Part shown: piece by piece, positions 48,079-55,343 of the stretch | Layout: every line of letters begins with the position of its first letter | Position numbering within the stretch: the stretch's first letter is position 1 | Assembly: GCA_963819115.1 (NCBI GenBank) | Contig: CAWFUR010000001.1 | Location: forward strand, 124,001-188,000 | Direction: 5' to 3' | DNA: 64,000 nt | Source: JACVRW01 sp963819115 | GTDB taxonomy: Bacteria > Actinomycetota > Thermoleophilia > Solirubrobacterales > Thermoleophilaceae | Notes under the pieces: generated by a model | Database searches by the model: none | The model's input: only the letters and a program-made list of their open reading frames with translations | What the model was told of the DNA's origin: nothing | Translations under genes and position numbers: made by a program

Positions 48079-50097
48079 CTAACCCGCCAGGACGGCGTTC
48101 CCGCCACTGGCCTTGGCCCGGTACATCGCCGCGTCGGCGGCGTTCACGAGCTCGTCCGCCGTCGGCAGCCTCTCGCCTCCGAACGGTGCCACCCCGATGC
48201 TCGTGCCCACACCGGGCACCCCGCCGGCGGGCAGTGCGGCGAGCCGTTCCCCGATCGAAGTGACCAGGCCGGCGGCTACGAGGTTCGCCTCGTCGGCCGA
48301 CACCCGTCGCAGGAGGACACCGAACTCGTCCCCGCCGAGGCGGCCGATCACGTCGCCGCTGCGAAGCCGCCCGGTCAGCGCCGCGCCCACCTCGGAGATC
48401 ACCCTGTCACCCGCCGCGTGCCCGAGCCGGTCGTTGATGCCCTTGAAGTTGTCGAGGTCGATCAACAGCACCGCACCACGGCTGTCGCGGTGAACACTGC
48501 GCGCCAGCTCCTCCTCCAGCTCCAGCTCGAACCGGCGCCGGTTGAAGAGCCCGCTCAGCTCGTCGTGATCGGCCAGGTACTGCAGCCGGTCGTGGGCGTG
48601 CCTGGAGTCGGTCACGTCGTCCATCGCCATCACCGCTCCCAGCCGCACGCCGTCGGCCGAGACGATCGGCTGCCCGTTCGCCCGGACATAGAGCGGGTCG
48701 CGTCCGGGCGCATGGACCACGATCTCCTCCCCCCGCACCACCTCACCCGCGAACGCGCGGACCAGGGGGATCTCCGCATCAGGCAGCGGGACCCCGTCGG
48801 GGCGCGTGAGCCCGAACCGAGTGGCCCATCCTCCGGCGGTCATCAGCTCCTCGGCGGTGGCGAACAGGTCCCGTACCGTTCGGTTCACCAGCACGACGCG
48901 CCCGTCGGCGTCGCAGGCCACGACCCCGGCGGTGAGGCTCTCGAGCAGTGCATGCTGGAAGTCGCCCTTGCCCTCGAGCTCGAGCTCGGCACTCTTGCGC
49001 GCCTCGATGTCCTGTACCTGTGAGAGGCGGTAGAGCGGCCTCCCCTCGTCGTCGCGTACGAGTGACGAGGTGAGGTCGACCCAGGTCGGTGTCCCCGACG
49101 CCGTGAGGAGGCGAAACTCACGTCGCATCACCCTGAGCTCTCCGCTCATGACCCGGCCGATGTCCTCCGCCGCCGCCGATGCGTCGTCGGGATGTGTGAG
49201 CTCGGCCAAAGTGCCGATCCCCAGCAGTTCCTCGGGCTCGTAGCCCAGGAGCGAGCAGAGGGTGTGGTTCACCGCCAGCAGCCGGTTCACCTTGTCGCCC
49301 TCCACGCCGACCACGGCAAGGCCCACCGCCGAGTCGTCGAAGCTGCGGCGCCAGCGCTCCTCCGCCTCCCGGAGGCGGCGCTCGTCCTGCCGTCGGTCGG
49401 TCACGTCGCGCGCGGTGGCGTAGATCAGCCGGTGCTCGAGGTCGGGCCGGGCGGACCACTCGAGCCAGCGCCAGTCACCGCCCTTGGTGCGGTAGCGGTT
49501 GGTGAAGCTCACGTCGTGGTCCCGCACCACGAGCTCCGAGGCCTCCCGCTCCGTGCGCTCCCGGTCGTCCGGGTGCACGAAGTCGGTGAACGGCCGCGCC
49601 ATCAGCTCCTCGCGCGTCCAGCCCAGGGTCTCCTCCCAGGTCCCGTTGAGGTCCACGTAGTACCCGTCGAAGGTCGCGGTGCAGAGCATGTCGCGCGAGA
49701 GCTCGAAGTGCCGCCGGCTCGCATCCGCGATGGCGCGCAGGCGGTCCGAGGTCAGCCCGGTCATCGCACCCACCACGAGGAAGGTGCAGAAACGCGTGAG
49801 GTACGCGGCTACTGGGTACTCGATTCCCGCCGCCAGCGCCCATCCGCCGAACAGCGCGAACGACAGCAGCGCGGCCAGCACCCCGGCGACCAGCCCGAGG
49901 TCCAGGGCCACGAGGATGATCGGCAGGATGTAGAGGAACGTGACGCCGCTGTTCGGCGTGTCGTCCACCACGCGCAGCACGAACACCGCCGCGAACAACA
50001 GCAGCGCACCAACGAGGGCGGGACTGGGCCCGCGCCCCCGAGACGCCCGGCGCAGAGACTCCACACCGCGTTCATCGGCCCGCCGGCCGGAAATCAA
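48079..50097 (-). CDS. Membrane PAS-PAS-PAS-GGDEF diguanylate cyclase
   Basis: About 672 residues from TTG 50097; a GTG at 50064 is an alternative. Four N-terminal hydrophobic helices lie at about 25-125 (e.g. ILVALDLGLVAGVLAALLSF, DUF4118-like). Three PAS/PAC modules follow, with DFVHPDDRERTERE and ELTHPDDASAAAED. The GGDEF site is intact (GRLGGDEFGVL, about residue 588), and an RSGD inhibitory I-site precedes it by five residues, so c-di-GMP feedback is expected. No EAL domain. It is divergent from the GH10 gene with 114 bases between. Confidence 0.93.
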   Translation of the reverse strand: MISGRRADERGVESLRRASRGRGPSPALVGALLLFAAVFVLRVVDDTPNSGVTFLYILPIILVALDLGLVAGVLAALLSFALFGGWALAAGIEYPVAAYLTRFCTFLVVGAMTGLTSDRLRAIADASRRHFELSRDMLCTATFDGYYVDLNGTWEETLGWTREELMARPFTDFVHPDDRERTEREASELVVRDHDVSFTNRYRTKGGDWRWLEWSARPDLEHRLIYATARDVTDRRQDERRLREAEERWRRSFDDSAVGLAVVGVEGDKVNRLLAVNHTLCSLLGYEPEELLGIGTLAELTHPDDASAAAEDIGRVMSGELRVMRREFRLLTASGTPTWVDLTSSLVRDDEGRPLYRLSQVQDIEARKSAELELEGKGDFQHALLESLTAGVVACDADGRVVLVNRTVRDLFATAEELMTAGGWATRFGLTRPDGVPLPDAEIPLVRAFAGEVVRGEEIVVHAPGRDPLYVRANGQPIVSADGVRLGAVMAMDDVTDSRHAHDRLQYLADHDELSGLFNRRRFELELEEELARSVHRDSRGAVLLIDLDNFKGINDRLGHAAGDRVISEVGAALTGRLRSGDVIGRLGGDEFGVLLRRVSADEANLVAAGLVTSIGERLAALPAGGVPGVGTSIGVAPFGGERLPTADELVNAADAAMYRAKASGGNAVLAG

Positions 50098-50211
50098 TAG
50101 CCCTGGACTACGGTGGGCCCGGCCCGTCCTCCCGCTCGCCGACGGACCGGTCCCCCCACGAGGCTAGTCACCACGCTGGGCGTATGACCGCGTCCGAGGC
50201 AGGCGACGCGG

Positions 50212-51414
50212 ATGACGTCCAGGTTTCTGGCGCACGAGATAGGGTCGCCCGCCTTGCACACTGACGCGGCACATACGGCCCGGATCACGCTCGTGCTCTG
50301 CGCGGTCGTCCTGACGCTCGGTGCCGGCCCGGCCCGGGCGGCGCCGGATTCGCTCGCGGCAGTGGCGCGGCAGTCGGGCGTGGCCACCGGCGCGGCGCTG
50401 CCGAGCGCCATGAAGCCCAGGGAGCGGGCCGACCTGCTGGCCAACTTCAGCGCTCTCACGACCGAGAACGCATTCAAGTGGGGAGAGATGTCACCGACGC
50501 GCGGCCGAACGGATTTCTCGGTGACCGACCGGATCGTGTCCTTCGCGCACCGCCACCACCTGCGCCTGCGCGCTCACAACCTGTTCTGGCAGCGCTTCCA
50601 GGTTCCCCGCTGGGTCCTGCCGGCGGTGGAGCGGTCGCGCACGCCGAGGGCCACCCTCCGCTCGTTCATGCGCAACCGGGTTCGCGGGGTGGTGGGACGC
50701 TACGCCGGCCGGGTCGCGATCTGGGACGTGGTGAACGAGCCGCTCGCCCTCCTCGGCGCCGGCTACGACACCGAGGACTCCGGTCTCACGCCTCGGAACT
50801 TCTTCTACACCACCCTCGGCGAGCGCTACATCGACGACGCCTTCCGCTGGGCCCACCGCGCGGACCCAGGGGCGAAGCTGTTCCTCAACGAGCTCGTGTG
50901 GAACCCGGCGCTGGGCGACCCGAAGGCGGACGCCCTGCTGGCACTCGTCCGGCGGCTCAAGAAGCGCGGCGTGCCGATCGACGGCGTGGGTATCCAGGCC
51001 CACGGCATGCTCGGGCTGGCTCCCCCGTGGTTTCCTGCGTCCACGCGGAGCCTCGCCGGCTACATGCGGGCGCTTGTGCGGCTCGGAGTCCGGGTCGAGA
51101 TCACCGAGCTGGACGTGGCCCTGCCGCTACTGGAGAGCGCCCCGAACCCCCTGGCCGCGCAGGCGGCGGCCTACGAACGCGTGGCCAGAGCCTGCGGCCG
51201 GGTGCGGGCGTGCACCGGCCTCACGGTGTGGGGACTGCGTGACCCGGACTCCTGGCTCGACACCTATTCGCTCACACAGTCGAGCGCTCCGAACCGCCCC
51301 CTGCTGCTCAACGGGAAGGGCGCGCGCAAGCCCGCCTATCGGGCGGTGGCCCGCGGGCTCATGACGCGCTGCGCGGGGCGATCACACCGCCCCTGCTCGA
51401 AGCCGTGGCCCTAG
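50212..51414 (+). CDS. GH10 endo-beta-1,4-xylanase, secreted
   Basis: 400 residues. The signal region RITLVLCAVVLTLGAGPARA ends at APD. TTENAFKWGEMSPTRGRTDF, LRAHNLFWQRFQVPRWV, acid/base Glu in AIWDVVNEPLALLG, GIQAHGML, and nucleophile Glu in VRVEITELDVALP are all canonical GH10. LTVWGLRDPDSWLD ends the domain. It cuts beta-1,4-xylan. The last 15 residues are basic and Cys-containing. The TAG stop is part of a CTAG also used by the convergent GST gene. Confidence 0.95.
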   Translation: MTSRFLAHEIGSPALHTDAAHTARITLVLCAVVLTLGAGPARAAPDSLAAVARQSGVATGAALPSAMKPRERADLLANFSALTTENAFKWGEMSPTRGRTDFSVTDRIVSFAHRHHLRLRAHNLFWQRFQVPRWVLPAVERSRTPRATLRSFMRNRVRGVVGRYAGRVAIWDVVNEPLALLGAGYDTEDSGLTPRNFFYTTLGERYIDDAFRWAHRADPGAKLFLNELVWNPALGDPKADALLALVRRLKKRGVPIDGVGIQAHGMLGLAPPWFPASTRSLAGYMRALVRLGVRVEITELDVALPLLESAPNPLAAQAAAYERVARACGRVRACTGLTVWGLRDPDSWLDTYSLTQSSAPNRPLLLNGKGARKPAYRAVARGLMTRCAGRSHRPCSKPWP

Positions 51415-52154
51415 GCACGCGCCGCGAACAGCGACATCGCGTAGCGCCCGGCCGGGTGGTCTCGAACGCTGTTCACGAAGGCGGCCATCTCGGGCGGGAG
51501 CAGCTCGGGCTGCGGTAGCGGGACGCCGTACACCGGCGGCACCACCACCGACGCGGACAGCGCCGCGAAGGTCAGGTCCGCCGCGGTGAAGCGCTGGCCG
51601 CAGAGATGGGGGCGCCCATCGGCGAGCAGCCCTCCCACGAAGTCCAGCTCGCTCCACACCACGGCCTCGTCCTCGACCTCCACACCGGGCCGGATACCGA
51701 GCGCGTGTCCCAGGAAGCGCACCGCGACGGGCCAGCCGGCCCTGAGCGCGCGGTCCTCCCAGCGCGGCACGCCCTGGTTGTTGAAGCGCGTCATCAGCTC
51801 GGGCTGGGAGAGCATCTTCACGTACATGAACCGTCTGCCCCGCGGTCCGAGGAGATCGTCGAAGCGCCGGGAGAGCCGCTCCACCTCGGCCAGTTCGCCG
51901 CGATCGGACGGGAACAGCCGGCGCTCAGGCTCCGTGCGCTCGTCCACCCAGCGCAGGATCTCCTCCGACTCCCCGAGCGAGCCCTCCGGCGTCACGAGCA
52001 CGGGCACCGTCTTTCCGCCCCCGGCCCGCCGCGCCGCGATGCGGTGGATGCCCTGGACGTGGCGTTCCTCGCGGTACGGGATGCCCGCACGCTCGAGTGC
52101 CCAACGCGCCTTCTCGCAGTAATGGCTGATCGGGATGGTCACGAGGCGCAGCAC
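51411..52154 (-). CDS. Glutathione S-transferase-like protein
   Basis: 247 residues from GTG 52154. TIPISHYCEKARWALERAGI is the thioredoxin-fold start with an S/C-type active site (SHYC). GKTVPVLVTPEGSLGESEEI is the cis-Pro strand and substrate Ser. The all-helical C-terminal domain runs from PSDRGELAEVERLSRRF to the end and includes FTAADLTFAALSASVVVP. Actinobacteria rarely make glutathione, so another thiol or a binding role is likely. It lies 23 bases from the HMG-CoA reductase stop on the same strand. Confidence 0.88.
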   Translation of the reverse strand: MLRLVTIPISHYCEKARWALERAGIPYREERHVQGIHRIAARRAGGGKTVPVLVTPEGSLGESEEILRWVDERTEPERRLFPSDRGELAEVERLSRRFDDLLGPRGRRFMYVKMLSQPELMTRFNNQGVPRWEDRALRAGWPVAVRFLGHALGIRPGVEVEDEAVVWSELDFVGGLLADGRPHLCGQRFTAADLTFAALSASVVVPPVYGVPLPQPELLPPEMAAFVNSVRDHPAGRYAMSLFAARA

Positions 52155-52177
52155 GCCGGGCAAGCATAGGTCGCCCG

Positions 52178-53367
52178 TCAGGGACGGTTGCGGCCCAGCA
52201 GGTCGTGCGCGCGCACCCACTCCTCGGCCACGATCGCCGAGCCCAGCGAGAGCTCGCCGCACAGGACGGTGGCCGCCACGATCTCCGCGAGCTTGCGCAC
52301 CTTGCCGGTGCCGTAGCACCCGAGCATCTCGAGGCACTCGCGCTGCGTGGCCAGGCCGGTGCCGCCGCCGTAGCTGGCCACGATCAGCGACGGGATCGTG
52401 ACCGAGTAGTAGTAGTCGCCATTCGGCTGCAGCTCGGAGTAAGCGAAGGCCGCCGAGGACTCCGCCACGTTGGCCACGTCCTGGCCGGTGGCAATGAACA
52501 GCGCGGTGATGCCGTTGGCCGAATGCGCCCCGTTGTTGTTCACACCCGACATGAACCCGCCGAGGTTCGACACCTGCCTCGCGGCGAAGAGCTGCTCGCC
52601 CGTGGAGTGCATGTGCTTCGGGATCAGCTCCGCCGGGACCGGGCCTCGGCCACCACGCGCTTCCCGCGCGTGCGGAGCATGTTCACCTGCGAGCTCTTCT
52701 TGTCGGTCGCGAAGTTCGACTCGAGGTAGAAGCGCTGGATCCCGTTGTAGTTCGAGGTGATCCATGCGCAGGCCGCGGCGGTCGCCTTTCCGGTCAGGTT
52801 CTGGCCGGCGGCGTCACCCGTCGTGTAGTTGAAGCGGGTGAAGAGGATGCGGCTGGCCGAGTACCTCTCGATGTCCCGGAGCTTCCCGGTGCTCGTGGTG
52901 GTCTCGGCCGCGGCCCTGATCTCGTCGAAGGCCTCGTCCAGCCATTCGCCGAACGCCCGCGCCTCGCGAGCGGACTCGAACACGAACGCCGGGGCGCGCT
53001 GCATCGCGTCGTCCATCACGGTCGTCCTCACGCCGCCCGCCTCGTGGAGCGTCTTCATGCCGCGGTTGTAGCTGGCCACCAGCGTGCCCTCGGCGGTGGC
53101 GAGCGGCACATAGAACTCGCCCTTGGCATGCTCGCCGTCAACGAGCAGCGGGCCGGCCACCCCGATCGGCACCTGGGCCACGCCCATGAAGTGCTCCACG
53201 TTGCCGGCGGCGCTGGCGGGATCGAGCGAGTAGTGGGAGACGTGCTCCAGACTGGCGCCCGTCTTCTCCTCCACGAACGCGCGGCGGGCTTCCGCCGCCG
53301 TCCGGGTGTAGTCGTCGTCGGGGTCCCGCGGAACCCTGTCCCGCCCGGTCTCGGCTGCTGTGGTCAT
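52178..53367 (-). pseudogene. HMG-CoA reductase with a single-base frameshift
   Basis: Full-length coverage of class I-like HMG-CoA reductase in two frames. Frame 1 (start 53367) has GVAGPLLVDGEHAKGEFYVP, LATAEGTLVASYNRG, TTVMDDAMQRAPAFVFE and the catalytic FATDKKSSQVNMLRTRGKRV. It is lost near 52,641, where GGCCCGGTCCC lacks one G. Frame 2 continues VPAELIPKHMHSTGEQLFAA, RQVSNLGGFMSGVNNNGAHS and ANGITALFIATGQDVANVAE to the stop at 52178. All catalytic segments are present, so either a sequencing slip or a very recent knock-out. It would make mevalonate. It overlaps the MIP18-like gene by TGATG. Confidence 0.85.
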
Positions 53368-53720
53368 CAGATTCCCCCTCTAGCTCGCCTCTCGGCGCGG
53401 ATCGCCGCCAGCCGCTCCGCGTAGGCGGGATCGATGTCAGTCGGATCCCAGTCGGCGGCGTGGTCGAGGCGCACGTCCACGTCCGTCACGCCGGCCAGGG
53501 CCTCGAGCCGCTCGCGGGCGCGGATCGCGAACGACGCGCCCATCATGCATCCCGGCTCCGTCACGCCGATGTGCACCTCCACCGCCACCCCACCGGGCGC
53601 ATCCCGCACCTCCAACCTGCGGATCAATCCCATCTCACCGATCCCGGCGGGCGCGCCGGCCACGACGCTGCAGGGATCGAGGATCTCGTTCAGCGCCGCC
53701 CTGACCGTGGCCTCGTTCAT
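53367..53720 (-). CDS. MIP18/DUF59-family metal-sulfur cluster assembly-like protein
   Basis: 117 residues from MNEATVRAALNEILDPCSVV. The DUF59 pattern is clear: ILDPCSVVAGAPAGIGEMGL, VAVEVHIGVTEPGCMMGASF with the conserved reactive Cys, and ADWDPTDIDPAYAERLAAIR. Family members (SufT, PaaD-like) help insert iron-sulfur or other metal centres. The ATG overlaps the amidohydrolase TGA (53717-53720) and its stop overlaps the HMG-CoA reductase start, so it is translationally coupled on both sides. Its natural partner may be the amidohydrolase. Confidence 0.87.
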   Translation of the reverse strand: MNEATVRAALNEILDPCSVVAGAPAGIGEMGLIRRLEVRDAPGGVAVEVHIGVTEPGCMMGASFAIRARERLEALAGVTDVDVRLDHAADWDPTDIDPAYAERLAAIRAERRARGGI

Positions 53721-54793
53721 GCCCGCGCGGCGCCGCTCCATGGCTCGGCGAGCTCCGCCGGCCCGTCGGAGGGAGGAGCGGAGCCCGATCGGTGATCGGG
53801 CGAGCACCGCACCACGTCCTCGACGTTCAATCCGAGGATGCGGGCGATGTTGCCTCCCAGGACCGCGGCCTTCACCTCCGGCGTGAGCGGGGGCAGGCCG
53901 TACCCGTCGCGCAGCGCCTCCGGCCACTCGAAGTCCCAGAACGCCTCGATCAGCGGGCGCGGATGCAGGGCGCTGCAGCCCGTGCCCCAGATGACGCGAT
54001 TGCCGGCGCCCGCCATCAGGAAGGCGGCCAGGATCTCGGCGAACTTCAGCGGCGCGTTCACGATGTAGGCGCTGGCGCCCTCGAGGACCACGGCGGCATT
54101 CCCGTAGTACATGAGCTGGAGCGCGGTCTCCTCGAGGAACGCGAAGCCGCCGTGGACGATCTGGAAGCAGAGGCCGGGGAAGGCGAGAAGGGCGTCGTCG
54201 AGGTCGCGCGGGTGGAAGGGCTGAACGGGGCAGCCCGCCATGGCGATCGCCTTGTGAACGGCCACGCTCCGGATACCGCGCTTCTGGGCGTGCTCGAGGA
54301 TCGGGTAGACGGCCTCGGTGTCGTCCATCCGAACCTCCTCGCCCACCCCGTCGTAGATGTCGTAGGGGTAGAACTTGAGCCCCACCACACCCTCCTCCTC
54401 CACAAGGCGGTCCACCTCGCCGATCGGGTCCGGGTGCGAGGGCCAGATCCCGCCGAAGAGGGCCACCCGGTCAGGGTGGCGCTCGCGCAGGTCGCGGCCA
54501 ACCCAGAGCGGCGAGGCACCCCCCTTGTAGAGCCCGTAGAGGGGGATGTCGTGGTAGACGCAGAAGTCGTTCTGGCTCTCGCCGAACACCGCCCCGCCGA
54601 GCACGTCGGCGTCCACGCTCCCGAACTGCTCCCGGTCGAGGAGCCAGCGCCTGTCGCCCCGCGGCGAGAACACGCGGTGATAGCCGTAGTAGAGCGAGTC
54701 GGCCACCACCTCGGAGATCGGGTGGGTGTAGGTCTCTGGCGGTGAGTTGTAGCCGTGCACGACGCCGTCGATGACGACGGTGCCGTCGATCAC
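53717..54793 (-). CDS. Metal-dependent amidohydrolase (amidohydrolase_2/TIM-barrel)
   Basis: 358 residues from GTG 54793 (VVIDGTVVIDGVVHGYNSPP), a start fixed by its GTGA overlap with the NTF2-like gene. The VxHxY-type metal motif is near the N-terminus. GVVGLKFYPYDIYDG, GIRSVAVHKAIAMAG, IVHGGFAFLEE and GNRVIWGTGCSALHPRPL give the remaining barrel strands with His and Asp-type ligands. NIARILGLNVED marks the usual end. The remaining ~25 residues (VVRCSPDHRSGSAPPSDGPA and on) are encoded by the inserted palindromic repeat and flank. Decarboxylase or hydrolase activity is possible. Confidence 0.85.
   Translation of the reverse strand: MIDGTVVIDGVVHGYNSPPETYTHPISEVVADSLYYGYHRVFSPRGDRRWLLDREQFGSVDADVLGGAVFGESQNDFCVYHDIPLYGLYKGGASPLWVGRDLRERHPDRVALFGGIWPSHPDPIGEVDRLVEEEGVVGLKFYPYDIYDGVGEEVRMDDTEAVYPILEHAQKRGIRSVAVHKAIAMAGCPVQPFHPRDLDDALLAFPGLCFQIVHGGFAFLEETALQLMYYGNAAVVLEGASAYIVNAPLKFAEILAAFLMAGAGNRVIWGTGCSALHPRPLIEAFWDFEWPEALRDGYGLPPLTPEVKAAVLGGNIARILGLNVEDVVRCSPDHRSGSAPPSDGPAELAEPWSGAARA
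53769..53810. repeat. Dispersed palindromic repeat inside the amidohydrolase 3' end
   Basis: Reverse-orientation unit: trailer GGAGGAGCGGA, core GCCCGATC-GGT-GATCGGGC (perfect 8-bp stem), leader CGAGCACCGC. It is read through by the amidohydrolase frame, giving it an extra tail, and lies 50 bases upstream of the MIP18-like start. Translation of the amidohydrolase is still coupled to the next gene by ATGA, so the insertion kept the frame. Confidence 0.88.
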
Positions 54794-55263
54794 GACCCGG
54801 CGAACTCGTCGAGCCGGGCAGCAGCCTTCTTCCGTACCGCGGACCGGACCATTGGCGTCCAGCCGAGAAGCTGTCCCGTGGGGCCGAGCGCCTGGCGAGC
54901 CCAGCGGTAGAAGCTGAAGTCGTCGCGGTGCTCCACGATCAGACCGTCCTTGAAGCGGAAGCTCGCATGGATGTCGTTCACCACGGGTCGCCCGGTCTGG
55001 GTGAACGTGTAGTGGGCCTGCCAGTGGGCCGTGCCGCTGTCGTCGCCGGCCTCGTGCTCGAGCAGCTCGATGCGGAGGTCGCCCGGCGTGTCGGTGAGCA
55101 TCTTCCACATCGCGCCCGCCCGGCTCCCGCGCAGGTCTGTGAACACCGCGTCGGAGAAGTGCACGTCCGGCGCGTAACACGCGGCCATCTCCGCCCCGTT
55201 CTTCGCCGCGAACGCTCCGTAGAAACGCTCAATGAGCCGGTCATTCGGGCTGGTGACAGACAC
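54790..55263 (-). CDS. NTF2/SnoaL-like protein
   Basis: 157 residues from GTG 55263 (a GTG at 55275 is possible). RLIERFYGAFAAKNGAEMAA and CYAPDVHFSDAVFTDLRGS is the SnoaL/ketosteroid-isomerase-like start. AHWQAHYTFTQTGRPVVNDI and HASFRFKDGLIVEHRDDFSF complete the cone-like sheet, with Asp/His in a possible active pocket. The tail MVRSAVRKKAAARLDEF is helical. It is the first gene of a coupled operon with amidohydrolase, MIP18-like and HMG-CoA reductase genes. The ligand is unknown. Confidence 0.85.
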   Translation of the reverse strand: MSVTSPNDRLIERFYGAFAAKNGAEMAACYAPDVHFSDAVFTDLRGSRAGAMWKMLTDTPGDLRIELLEHEAGDDSGTAHWQAHYTFTQTGRPVVNDIHASFRFKDGLIVEHRDDFSFYRWARQALGPTGQLLGWTPMVRSAVRKKAAARLDEFAGS

Positions 55264-55290
55264 AGCGCCTGCCACTAAATCACGTCTGCG

Positions 55291-55340
55291 CCAGGGAGGA
55301 GCGCGGCCCGGGCGCCCGGCCGGGCGAGCACCGGACCATG
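55291..55340. repeat. Dispersed palindromic repeat, single reverse-orientation copy
   Basis: Trailer GGGAGGAGCGCGGC, core GCCCGGGCG...GCCGGGC with G-C-rich arms as in the 16.9 kb array, leader GAGCACCGGACCATGCC. It starts 3 bases before the stop of the MFS gene at 55344 (minus strand reads the gene then the repeat) and ends the MarR-MFS-MFS operon before the NTF2-like operon. Confidence 0.85.
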
Positions 55341-55343
55341 CCT

